NCBI RefSeq assembly: GCF_019578655.1
Contig: NC_063264.1
Location: forward strand, 25,629,688 to 25,693,687
Origin: Ricinus communis
Lineage: Eukaryota; Streptophyta; Magnoliopsida; Malpighiales; Euphorbiaceae
Length of the DNA stretch: 64,000 nucleotides
Reading direction: 5' to 3'
Position 1 is the stretch's first letter. Each line of letters opens with the position of its first letter. Positions 37,601 to 48,291 of the stretch are shown one piece after another. A program made the translations under genes and the position numbers. The notes beneath the pieces were generated by a model that did not search any database, was not told the origin of the DNA, and saw only the letters and a program-made list of their open reading frames with translations.

Positions 37601-38055
37601 AGAACTAGAATTATTTGACTGAAATGAGGAGAATAGTTTAGAATTACCTGTTATATGATCTGTGGCACCAGAATTAATGACCCATTTAGAAAATGAGAAA
37701 AATAGACATGTATTTAGTTTACCTGAATCAATGACTGCAACAATGGTAGCATATTATGACTTTAGAGCCTCTTTGTACTGTGAGAATTTGGCATACTCAT
37801 CTGCAAATATGAGAACTGAGTCAGGAGTATCCTGAGTGGAAGCAATATGAGTCGATGGCTTTGACTGATTCTGGCGCTGTTACTTTCTGCATTTCTAGAT
37901 TATATGTCTGGACTTCTTATAATATAATATTGACATACGATTTCTCCTAAATCATTTTCTCAATCATAGTTACTTTCTCAACCTCTTTTCCAGATCTAAG
38001 TGCAATATTACAGCTCACAAAAGCACTACTAGACTGGGTTGAGGATGAGTTGGAA
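34620..38055 (-). pseudogene. Copia gag-pol pseudogene
   Basis: Best-preserved part is the integrase at 37406-36849 (NKRATAPFELVHSNIGGTCP, FVDDFSRMTWLFLMK, ILRSDNAKEYLS) and 36829-36524 ([30 protein letters not shown]). The integrase-RT linker is at 36537-36030, and RT remains at about 35830-35400 with a YVDDI active-site remnant near 35520-35535. RNase H is near 35070-34640 (WAGSKEDRR, then SWKSKK). The frame changes several times and stops are frequent, so it is non-functional. Confidence 0.85.
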
Positions 38056-38060
38056 TTCTC

Positions 38061-38603
38061 AAATCGGAGCACCCGACGAAACACATAAATAATTAGTATT
38101 AATTGTAATTAATTAGAATCGGTTAATTAGTAGCGAAAACCAATTAACTGGCTTAAAATTTTAAAATTTTGTATAATTATAATTAAAAAATAACGAAAAT
38201 AATAATCTTGTTTGGTTAACAAAAAACTGCAGCTTTTTCAACTAAGAATTAAACCTGAATAAAAAACGAAACTTTAAAAAAATTAAACCTAAACCTAAGC
38301 CATTGATTTAGTGAATCAATAAATTTGTATCGGTTTGGTTCGGACACCGGTTTTATCGGTTTTTCTCTCAAACTCGCTTCCAGACGCAGTACCTCTGTAA
38401 ATTGTTTTGCTCTGCCATTCATTTGTACACGACCAATGAGTTTCTGGCATGTCAAATTTACAATGCCTTGGCGAAATGCTACATTCATAAAGCTCAATAT
38501 CAGACAAAAAACAACTTTACTGATTACAGTTATCACTCTCATTCTTTAAACGCAGCTTTCATTCTGAAGTAGAAAAAGAGAGGAAGAAATAACGATAAGC
38601 AAA
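38061..38603. other. FAP3 upstream region with hAT-like motif
   Basis: 38061-38370 is AT-rich and includes ATCGGTTTGGTTCGGACACC and CCGGTTTTATCGGTTTTTC, words resembling hAT subterminal repeats. From about 38370 the composition changes and this part should hold the FAP3 promoter and 5' UTR. Confidence 0.4.
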
Positions 38604-41600
38604 ATGATTGGAACAATTTGTACTCCTATGTGGTCTATCAGCTTGGTTTCAAATCCCAGAATCAGTTTTCCAAGAAAATCTGAGTACCCATTTGTATCAT
38701 TCTACAAATCTTACTCTTTCTCACCCTTATCCTTATTTCGCCTCCAGAATCACTATCTAAATCATGCCCATTTCAATTTGAAAGCTTCTTCTTCATCTCC
38801 ATCAGGTGAACTTCACTACCTCCCTTTAAGTCTTTTCTTTCCTTTTGTTAAATCTGAGTTATTGCTTTCATGAGATTCTTGCATGAAGAAGGGTTTTTAT
38901 AGTTATCATGTTAATCTTAGTAAATAATGTGGAACAGCTTTGGACAGTGTGGTGAAATTAAAGAAATGTGTGATGAGTATTTAGAATATATACTTGGAAA
39001 GCTAAAAGTGCAAGAGTTTAGTTCAGTTGAATTTTCTATTTAGTCAATTCTCATGTTTGGAAAGCCTATAGGAACTATAATTCAATCTCATTATTTGTTC
39101 CAAACAATGTGAATCACATTGATGGTAAATCACATATTCTTTTGGAATTTTATGGTAAATTAGGCAGCTCTTTGGCAAGTCCTAGTTTTGCAAATCAAAA
39201 AGAAAATTTAGAGCCTGTTCAAAGCTTGTGTGTTGTCTTTGATCTCCAACCTCAATTTTTATTTTATTTTATTTTTTCAGTTTTGGAAGTTGCTTTTGGA
39301 ATAAGAAGGAAAATTGATGTTTTTCCAAAAGCATGTTTGAGAAAAGCAGTCAGATGTTTACTTAATATGTTGTCAGTTAACTCTGTAATGTTGTGTTTAG
39401 TTGTGTGGTTTATAAAAAACTAAAAAGATCAGTAAATTAGATCAAAAAAATTTTAAATGTACTTTTTCAACACCCAACAATAATTCCGAACACACCTTTA
39501 GTCATTTCAAATTATAATTTTCCTTAACAATGAAACTTAGAGGGTCTACCTTTTTATTTTTCCCTTGGTAAGTATTGGAATCTTTTTAGTTGCTTAGCTT
39601 ACTTTGATGTTAAGTATCTTCTTAATGTTAAGTTTTGTTTTGGCTGGAATGCCTACTTTATGGACCTTATGCATGTCTCCAGACGACTAAAAGTGCTTTT
39701 GGAAATCTAATTGTGTAAAAATATTGAAATGAAATAGCAATGAATTTGTCCAAGCTCAAACTATGTGCCCAACTATATATTGATGAAAATGATAGCCTTA
39801 CTTGAAAATCATCATCGTAAAGCTTTTCTTGGTTGGAAAATCAAAAGGTTTTCCCAGTGATAATGGCATTTGAAGAAAATTGTCCTTGGCACTCTTCTGG
39901 AACTTGGTATGAGCATGTTGTCAGAAACATTTTTATACATTTGTAATGTGAACCTAGATGGAGGATGACAATAGTCTACAAACATTTATCAATAAAATTA
40001 ACTTATTGAACATTTTGCAATGAACATCTCTAAAATGCCAAATGCAACATTGACGGTAAAGTAACTGTCTTGACAATGGTTCAAGGAAGTGACTCAGAAA
40101 GTTTTTCTGTTTTATCTCAGTGAGAATAGTGTTTATTCCAAAATGAAGAAGCTTGAGTAAAGTCTCCTTCACTCACTAAATGTTGGATGATTGATGTTGT
40201 GTCAGATTTTGTAAAAGGAACTTTTGTATTTCACTAATGAAAGATTGATATGTCATCCTTCGTTGGAGACTGTAAAGTACACCATGATAGATTTATCTTT
40301 GATACCATGAAGCACCTATAAGAGTAAGTTGAAAAACTAACCACATTTGGAAGTGAATAGACTTGTCACATCTGGGACAATTTTCTCAAAATTTCTCATC
40401 TCCAAAACTCGCGATGCATGCTTGACAACACAACATCTATAAGGTTCTGAAACAATAAGTTAAAGGGTTACCTTTTCTTCTTTTAATTTTTCTTTTTCCT
40501 TTTTGGTATATTGGGGTATAGGACCTCTTGCTGACAATAGACTTAACTGTTATATATCCAACAATACTATGAGGGATAAATTGTTGAACAGAACAATGGT
40601 GCTTTGAGGGTAGCCATTAATGAAACTTGCTTCAGTTGATATTGCAGTTTATGAAATGACCTAATTGATTGAAAGGGTTAAGCATGCACTTCTGAAGCTT
40701 AGTCATGAAGCTGCACATTCTAGTGTTAGCATATATACTTCCTATTAGAGCTAGTAAGTGTTCCCTAAGAAAGTCAGATTACCTCACAGCTTTTAGCAGA
40801 AGTGTTGTTTTTATTTTCATTTTCATGCTGGTAATTTTGACGTACTAAAATTATGTGTCTGATGGCTATATGTATTAAGTTAGTAGATTATAGTTGATAT
40901 AGATTTGCTATATTTGTTTATGGTTTCACAAGAACTGGAATGATCTCTGGTTCAACCCCTTCTCCCCTGGCTGTCAATTCAATGGGAAATGACTAGCTAT
41001 TCCTTTTTGTTTGCTCATCCATTAATGAAAGAAAAAGGGTCAAAGAAAAATAACAGATGAGGAAAATGATTTAAGATATTACCAACTTCAAAATTTCTCA
41101 AGTTCTTTACATTTACCAGGATTCAAATTAGATGTTTAATCTAGAAGATTGCAAAGCATATGGTAAAAGAAATGAAAATTGTACATGCTGGCATTTATGC
41201 ATGTTTGTGTGTTTTATTTGTTTTGTTTCTATCCACATCAGAGATCTGAAAATTCAATTGCTGGCCGCAGTTGGAAGTGCAGAGTACATGGAAGAACCTG
41301 CAACTGCAGTGAAATTTCAGACGTCGATAAGTTTGCCAGGATGCTCAAGTTCATTATCACTGCTTGGAACTGGTTAGTAACTTTACCATCATAGGAAATG
41401 TCTATGTATTGAACTTATGCAGCACCCATGCAATGCTAGGATGCTAGCTGTATGCCTAGAATCACTCGTAATTTGCTCATACTACTGATGTATGTGGTAG
41501 GCATTAAATGGACACAAATTGCAAGGATTTCATAGAAAGGAAGTTTTTTTTTTCCTCACTAAATCAAGGAAGCATATTCCGACAATCATACTTTACGTTG

Positions 41601-44600
41601 TTAATACAGTTTTGAGCTAGCACAAATGCTGAGTAGAATAGACTCTATTTTATTGGTGGCTGTGTAGGTGATATTTGACATACTGTTTCTCCGTAAAGTC
41701 CTTAAGATTTTAGTGCATGTCGCTCGAACTTTTCATAGCATTGCAGTTCTGATGACCTGAAAATTTCAGGAGATAATGTTGGTGTTACAACTATTTCATA
41801 TTAATTAGGAGTGTACAGCTATAGATAATAGGAGAATAATTAGGGATTTAGTTAGGAGTTAGTATTTAATATAAATTCCTATATTAGAGATATAACTTGT
41901 ATATATAGATATAACAATTGTTGATGAATAAATAGCGAATTACTCTTCACATTGAATATCTAAGTTTAGTTTACATGGTATCAGAGCCTCAACATTTGTA
42001 CCTTTGAAATTTCTGCAAATTACAAACAGTAGGCTGTTAGGTTTTTCGGGTCTCCCTTTTTTGGATATTTGTTTCTCTCACCGCCCAGACTAAGGGAAGC
42101 GCCAGCTGCCGATCAGCCTTCGTTTGGAGTTTCGTCGTTGAAAGCCTAGCGCTTGACCTACAAGCGCCACCAGAGGAAATCTGCTCTCCTGCCACGCGCC
42201 AGCGCGTCTGTCACTGTAATCTGGTCCTTTTTACGTCCATCTGCTCGCCTCGACTTCCACGACACATTCCTCTACCTGTTTGGATTAGCATCTATTCGGT
42301 ATAGGATCTAGTTTTCGACAGGTTTGATTTCTCAAAACAAATTGCAGCTGTGTTGTGGTTTTTCATTATGTTATTAGGTTGATTTTCTAATATAGAGGAG
42401 AAAAAGTCAGTTGTTGTGTCTGATTTTGTTTCTGTGATGTCTAAAATCACAGAACATAAACTTAATAGATCTAAATATTTAGATTGGAGTAAATCTGTTC
42501 GGCTTTGTTTGCGAAGTATTTCTATAGATAATCACTTAACTGATGACTCACCTAATGATGATTCAAAAGCCTCATGGTTGCGAGATGATGCTCGTTTATT
42601 TTGCAAATGCGTAATTCTATTGATAGTAAGGTGGTCGGGCTAATTAATCATTGTGAATTTGTGAAAGAATTGATGAATTATTTGGAGTTTGTGTATTCTG
42701 GCAAGGGAAATATCAAAAGCAGTTATGATGTATGTCAAGCCTTTTATCGTACAAAAAAAGGTGATAGAATTCTCACTGACTACTTTATGGATTTTAAAAA
42801 AATTCATGAGGAACTTAATATGTTACTTCCATTTAATAGTGATGTGAGAGTTCAGCAAGCTTAGAGAGAAAATATGGCAGTTATGAGCTTCTTGGCTAGT
42901 CTTCCTTCCGAGTTTGAGGGTGCTAAATCTCAAATTCTGTCTAGTCTTGAAATATCTTCGTTGGAAGAAGCTTTCAGTAGGGTATTTCGCACAGAAAATT
43001 TAGCACCTATTCAATATAATAGTGCTTTTGTCGGCCATACCTCTGAATCTTGGAGACAACCATATAAGAAAGGGGGAGACTCTAGTAATCCTGGTACTCG
43101 ACGACAGGATTCAGGAAGTGTTGTCTGTTACTATTGTCATAAGCCAAAACATATGAAGAAGAATTGTAAAAGGTTGCAGCGCAAGAATCAGTCAAACCAG
43201 TCAGCACATGTTGCATCTACTAACGATGCTCCTGAGTCTATTATAATATCTGTAGATGAGTATGCCAAGTCTTCATCTACTTCTATTACTGCTATCGCTG
43301 ATTCAGGTAAAACGAACACATATTTTGTTACGTCATCTTCCAAATGGGTCATTGATTTTGGTGCCACAGATCATATGACAGGTAACTTTAGTCTATTTTC
43401 TTTCTTTAAATCACATACTCCTAGCACTACAGTCACTTTAGCATATGGATCTACATCTCGTGTTCTAGGGTCTGGTACAATTATTCCAACATCTTCAATT
43501 CCTTTGCAATCTGTTCTAAATTATCTGATTTGACTTTTAATTTAGTCTCTATCAGTAAACTAACTCGTTCTCTTAACTGTTGTGTCTCATTCTTTCATGA
43601 TTTCTATCTATTTTAGGATCTTATGATGAAGAAGATTATTGGTAAAGGACATGAATCGAGAGGTCTTTACATTCTTGAGACACAAGTACCAAAGTCTATT
43701 GCATGTTCTGGAATCGTGACCCCATTTGAAGCATATTGTCGGTTGTGTCATCTCTCATTACATATATTAAAGATACTTTGCCCTCAGTTTTCTTGTCTGT
43801 CTTTATCAGATTGTGAGTTTTACCAATTTGTTGAACACCATCGTTACAGTTTTAGTCCTATAGTCAATAAACGAGCTAGTGCTCCTTTTAAGTTAGTCCA
43901 TTCGGATGTTTGGGGACCTTGTCTAGTTGTGTCTAAAATTAGATTTAAGTATTTTATTACATTTTTTGATGATTATTCTTGAATGACATAGTTATATCAT
44001 TCAAAATTCTTCTCTCTCCTTACTGTTTTTTGTGCTGAGATCAAGATACAATTTAATGTGCCTGTTCAAATTTTGCAAAGTGATAATGCTAAAGAACACT
44101 TATGAAAATGCTTCCAAAATTATATGATTCAACATGGCATTATTCATCAAACTTCTTGTGTAGATACATCGTTTCAGAATGGGGTTGCTGAAAGAAAAAA
44201 TTAGATTTAAGTATTTTATTACATTTTTTGATGATTATTCTTGAATGACATAGTTATATCATTCAAAATTCTTCTCTCTCCTTACTGTTTTTTGTGCTGA
44301 GATCAAGATACAATTTAATGTGCCTGTTCAAATTTTGCAAAGTGATAATGCTAAAGAACACTTATGAAAATGCTTCCAAAATTATATGATTCAACATGGC
44401 ATTATTCATCAAACTTCTTGTGTAGATACATCGTTTCAGAATGGGGTTGCTGAAAGAAAAAATTAGATTTAAGTATTTTATTACATTTTTTGATGATTAT
44501 TCTTGAATGACATAGTTATATCATTCAAAATTCTTCTCTCTCCACTCTTGTTTTTGTACGAGATCAAGATACAATTTAATGTGCCTGTTCAAATTTTGCA

Positions 44601-47600
44601 AAGTGATAATGCTAAAGAACACTTATGAAAATGCTTCCAAAATTATATGATTCAACATGGCATTATTCATCAAACTTCTTGTGTAGATACATCGTTTCAG
44701 AATGGGGTTGCTGAAAGAAAAAAATAGACATTCTTTTGAGACTGCTAGAGCTTTGTTATTTCAAATGCAGGTCCCTAAATATTTTTGGGCTGATGCAGTT
44801 TCTACAGCCTGTTTTTTGATTAATCGTATGTCCTCATCTGTTCTTTCGAATAAGACTCCTTTTCATGTTCTCTTTCCTAACAAGTCCTTATTTCCTATTG
44901 AACCTAGGATATTTGGTTGTACTTATTTTGTTCAGGGTTTTCGAACTCAGGTTACAAAACTTGATCCCAAATATCTCAAATGCATCTTTTTTGGGTACTC
45001 ATGTACAAAAAAGGCTATAGATGTTATTGTCCTAGTCTTAATAAATATCTTGAGTCAGCTGATGTTACCTTTCTAGAACAAACACCATTTGCCTCATCTT
45101 TAGGTTATGTCCATCAGGGGGAGGATGATGATTTAGTAATTTATACTATTACTGATTGTCTTTTGCTCTGGTTAAGTCCTCTTGCTCCATGTCCTGCGCC
45201 AGTTCCTTCGTCATTAGATTCAGCTCCTAGTTCTAGTGATGACTTTCCTATTGCCCTTCGTAAAGGTAAACATCAATGCACTTATCCGGTCTCCTACTTT
45301 GTGTCACATAATCATTTGTCACTATCCTCTTGTTCTTTTATTACTTTTTTTTTTTTTTTGTTTCTATTCCTAAAACTATTCATGAAGCTCTATCTCACCC
45401 TGGATGGTGCAATGCTATGATTAAAGAGATGAATGCTTTAGATGAAAATGGTAATTAAACCCTGGTAAATTTTCCTGCAGGTAAAAAGGCTATTGGATGT
45501 AAATGGGTATTTGCAGTTAAAGTTAATCCTGATGGGACTGTTACTAGGCTAAAAAGGCTCGACTTATTGCTAAGGGATATGCTCAAACATATGGAGTTGA
45601 TTATTCTAACGCTTTTTCTCCTGTTGCTAAACTTACTTCTGTCCGTTTATTCATTTCTCTAGCAGCCACGTATAACTGGTCCCTTCATGAGTTAGACATT
45701 AAAAATACATTTCTCCATGATGACCTTCAAGAGGAAGTTTATATAGAGCAACCACCCGGCTTTGCTGCACAGGGGGAGAATGGGAAAGTTTATCATCTTC
45801 ATAGCAACAAAGTCCCCAGGCCTGGTTTGGAAAGTTTAGTCAAGCTATTGAGAAGTTTGGCATGAAGAAAAGCAAGTCAGATCATTCTGTTTTCTATAAG
45901 CAGTCTGCAGCTGGTATCATCTTATGGGTTGTTTATGTTGATGACATTGTCATTGCTGGAAGTGATACCAGTGAGATTTCATCACTCAAATCTTTTCTTT
46001 ATAGCCAATTTCATACAAAGGGTTTAGGGGCTCTAAAATCTTTTTTAGATGTTGAAGTAACGAGGAGTAAGAAAGTGATTTTCTTATCTCAAGGAAGTAT
46101 GTACTTGACTTATTATTAGAGATAGGAAAATTGGGGGCTAAGCCATGTAGCACTCGAATGGTTCTTAAGTTGCAGCTTACGAAAGATGGTAAATTGTTTG
46201 AAGATCTTGAGAGATACAAAAGATTAGTTGGGAAGTTAAACTATCTTACTGTAACTCGTCCTGATATTATCTATTCTATCAGCGTGGTAAGTCAGCATAT
46301 GTCTTCTCCAACTGTCAATCACTGAAAAGCTGTAGAGCAAATTTTGTATTACTTGAAAGGAGCACCTGGGCAAGGAATTCTATATAGCAACCATGGTAAT
46401 GCTAGGATTGAATATTTTTCAGATGTTGACTGGGCAGGTTGCAAAGAAGATCGAAGATCTACCTTAGGCTATTGTGTGTTTGTTGGAGGAAATTTGATTT
46501 CATGGAAAAGCAAGAAGCAAAATGTTGTCTCGCATTCGAGTGCAGGATCATAATATAAAGCCATGGCCAAGTTTGTGTGTGAGATAATGTGGATATATCA
46601 GCTCCTAACTGAAGTGGGTCTTAAGATTTCAATACTAGCTAAGTTATGGTGTGACAAGCAATTGTGTGTGAGATAATGTGGATATATCAGCTCCTAACTG
46701 AAGTGGGTCTTAAGATCTTAGTATCAGCTAAGCTATGGTGTGACAACCAAACTGCACTTCATATTGCATCTAATCCAGTCTTTTATAAATTCATATTGAA
46801 ATTGATTGTCATTTTTTTCGTGAAAAGATTCAGCATGGATTGGTTTCTACAGGATATGTGAAAACAGGAGAACAGTTGGGAGATATATTTACAAAGGCCC
46901 TAAATGGGGTTAGGGTTGATTATCTCTGTAGCAAGCTGGGCATGATCAATATCTATACTCCAGCTTGAGAGGGAGTGTTACAACTATTTTATATTAATTA
47001 AGAGTGTGCAACTATACATAATAGGAGAATAATTAGGGATTTAGCTAGGAGTTAGTATTTGATTTGAATTCATGTATTAGAAATATAACTTGTATATATA
47101 GATGTAACAATCGTTGATGAATAAATAGAGAATTACTTCTCACATTGAATATCTAAGTTTAGTTTACAGTTGGTATTATTCCATGAGGAGAAAATAGTAT
47201 CCAGCCGAATGAACTTATATTAGCGTTATAACTTTGATGATCTGCAAAAATTGTCAGGATACAGGGAGAAGGTTTTTGCAATAATTGGTGTGAAGGTTTA
47301 TGCTGCTGGCCTATATGTTAATCAATCTATCTTAAGTGCATTGAATGCTTGGAAAGGGCAATCAGCTACTGAAATCCAGGGGAATCCAGCTTTGTTCAGC
47401 TCAATTTTTCAAGGTAATGTCTTCATACTTTTACTGGTTTAAAAGGGAAACAGTAGATGAATTTGCTAATACAGGTTCCCATGGGTATAGCTTCCTCGGA
47501 AAAATCATTACTGATTGTATTGGTGAGAGACGTCGATGGTAAAACTTTTTGGGATGCCTTGGATGATGCCATCTCCCCAAGAATCGAAGCACCCACTCCA

Positions 47601-48004
47601 GTTGATGAATCTGCATTGTCCACATTCCGTAGTATCTTCCAAGGTCGACCTCTTAAGAAAGGAACATTCATATTTTTGACATGGTTGGATCCCTCAAAAA
47701 TGCTAGTAAGTTGAATTCAGTGGACACAGAACAGATTCACAAAGCATGATCAGTCTGATAAAAGAATTTATATTCATTCTCATTTTAATTCCTTTATGGT
47801 TCTCTTTCTGCAAAATAATTCAGACTGTTCTTCTATGGGTTTTAGATTTGTATCTCATCAGATGGGATGCAGGCTACTGTGGATGCTACAATCGAGTCAA
47901 CGAATGTCACTTTTGCCCTTTTTGATGTATTTTTCAGCGATGCTCCTGTTTCTCCTTCTCTGAAAGCTTCAGTTGCCAATGGACTGGCAACAATTCTTAA
48001 ATGA
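38604..48004 (+). CDS. FAP3: Chalcone isomerase-fold fatty-acid-binding protein, plastid (five exons, 286 aa)
   Basis: Exons: 38604-38805, 41244-41372, 47258-47413, 47491-47705, 47846-48004; phases agree and the stop is TGA 48002-48004. Residues 1-67 are Ser/Phe/Arg-rich and look like a plastid transit peptide. The rest matches the chalcone isomerase fold of type-I fatty-acid-binding proteins: [69 protein letters not shown], and VDATIES...[15 protein letters not shown]. It binds fatty acids in the chloroplast and does not isomerise chalcone; this is family knowledge from Arabidopsis FAP proteins. From memory it is closest to FAP3 (At1g53520). Exon 2 uses the second AG of CAGAG, and exon 4 uses an AG 16 nt beyond an equally good one; the alternatives shift the frame. 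Intron 2 (5.9 kb) contains a copia element in the same orientation. Confidence 0.87.
38806..41243 (+). other. FAP3 intron 1 (2.4 kb)
   Basis: Donor GTGAAC at 38806 and acceptor AG at 41242-41243. It contains a 104-codon frame at 39109-39423 without recognisable product, and no transposon ends were seen. Confidence 0.7.
41779..41783. repeat. Target site duplication GTTGG, left copy (intronic copia)
   Basis: GTTGG directly before the 5' LTR and repeated at 47169-47173. Confidence 0.94.
41784..41975 (+). repeat. 5' LTR of the intronic copia
   Basis: Starts TGTTACAACTATTT and ends TAAGTTTAGTTTACA. Near-identical in layout to 46976-47168, differing by scattered substitutions such as GTACAGC against GTGCAAC. 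Confidence 0.95.
41976..41987 (+). promoter_or_regulatory. Primer-binding site (initiator Met-tRNA type)
   Basis: TGGTATCAGAGC directly abuts the 5' LTR; this is the standard plant copia primer-binding site. Confidence 0.95.
42416..43330 (+). pseudogene. Copia gag (broken)
   Basis: Gag frames 42416-42643, 42601-42864 and 42874 onward are joined by a frameshift near 42600 and a TAG stop at about 42862. The zinc knuckle [14 protein letters not shown] (C-X2-C-X4-H-X4-C) is intact at 43126-43167. Gag forms the particle that packages element RNA. Confidence 0.9.
43331..43540 (+). pseudogene. Copia protease region (active site altered)
   Basis: [14 protein letters not shown] marks the aspartic protease active site. 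The usual D-S/T-G triad reads D-F-G here, so catalysis would be lost. The frame ends at about 43533. Confidence 0.85.
43541..45100 (+). pseudogene. Copia integrase (broken, internally triplicated)
   Basis: 43623-43982 contains GLYILETQ and the zinc-binding region (H...H then degraded cysteines), then HSDVWGPC with the first catalytic Asp. The core up to QSDNAKEH is followed by a premature stop. The segment 43939-44723 is a tandem triplication of about 262 bp, each unit holding two in-frame stops. The frame resumes at 44702-45076 with [20 protein letters not shown] and [10 protein letters not shown]. Confidence 0.9.
43939..44723 (+). repeat. 262-bp tandem triplication inside the integrase
   Basis: TTAGATTTAAGTATTTTATT begins at 43939, 44201 and 44463. 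Units 1 and 2 appear identical; unit 3 is about 261 bp and differs in one short cluster near 44543-44560. Each unit ends at GTTGCTGAAAGAAAAAA, and A-rich words lie at the junctions. Confidence 0.95.
45420..46120 (+). pseudogene. Copia reverse transcriptase (broken)
   Basis: [18 protein letters not shown] near 45485, then after a frameshift [12 protein letters not shown] and [20 protein letters not shown]. After a further frameshift, 45862-46119 holds the catalytic [11 protein letters not shown]. The frameshifts and a stop separate the domain into pieces. Confidence 0.92.
46131..46900 (+). pseudogene. Copia RNase H (broken)
   Basis: [19 protein letters not shown] near 46215 (RT thumb) then, after a stop, [20 protein letters not shown] and [17 protein letters not shown] at 46344-46553. 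An 89-bp tandem duplication follows at about 46575-46750. The remainder has [15 protein letters not shown] before the 3' LTR. Confidence 0.92.
46575..46752 (+). repeat. 89-bp tandem duplication in the RNase H region
   Basis: GTGTGAGATAATGTGGATAT occurs at 46577 and again 89 bp later. The copies differ in a short cluster (AAGATTTCAATAC against AAGATCTTAGTAT). Confidence 0.92.
46963..46975 (+). promoter_or_regulatory. Polypurine tract of the intronic copia
   Basis: TTGAGAGGGAG lies directly before the 3' LTR start. Confidence 0.8.
46976..47168 (+). repeat. 3' LTR of the intronic copia
   Basis: Starts TGTTACAACTATTTTA and ends AAGTTTAGTTTACA; pairs with 41784-41975. Confidence 0.95.
47169..47173. 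repeat. Target site duplication GTTGG, right copy (intronic copia)
   Basis: Exact match to 41779-41783. Confidence 0.94.
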
Positions 48005-48291
48005 ATCCTGCTACATGGTATCCTGAAGTTTATCATTATCTCACTATTGTATTTACTTCACCATTTCCTTACCTCGTTGCTGTATGTAATTTCTTGATTA
48101 TTCGAGTTTAAGCCGATCATGCAATCTCTATCAGCCATTTGCAACTCTAGCAGATTATGTTTATAACATTCTGCATCTTCATAATATATAAAAAATAAAA
48201 TGATTCTTCTCTTTCAGTTGACTCTTCTCTTTCAGTCTGTTCAGAACATCAATTAACTTTGCCTGGAAAAGGATTAGCTGATGAGCAGTAC
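48005..48291. other. FAP3-kinase convergent intergenic gap (287 bp)
   Basis: Both 3' UTRs must fit in or overlap here. No other feature was seen. Confidence 0.8.

Larger units (their letters stand above)
34422..38060 (-). mobile_element. Copia relic, minus strand, 5' end deleted
   Basis: Copia coding remnants in the order (minus strand) gag end, protease region, integrase, RT, RNase H, polypurine tract, 3' LTR. The 3' LTR (34422-34596) inserted into the gypsy 3' LTR. The upstream edge falls within gag at about 38060 and no 5' LTR is present. The protein closely resembles the copia in the FAP3 intron (same integrase wording such as TARALLFQ and [16 protein letters not shown]), so they are sister families. 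Confidence 0.88.
41784..47168 (+). mobile_element. Ty1/copia retrotransposon in FAP3 intron 2 (5385 bp)
   Basis: Complete in outline: LTRs of 192 and 193 bp, a primer-binding site, gag, protease, integrase, RT, RNase H, a polypurine tract and a perfect GTTGG target duplication. Coding order gag-PR-IN-RT-RH defines copia. It is in the same direction as FAP3. All domains are interrupted by stops, frameshifts and internal duplications (262 bp three times in integrase, 89 bp twice in RNase H), so it cannot move by itself. Confidence 0.96.

Noticed and set aside
39109..39423. 104-codon frame in FAP3 intron 1
   Set aside because: No domain, and it does not fit the splice phases of FAP3.
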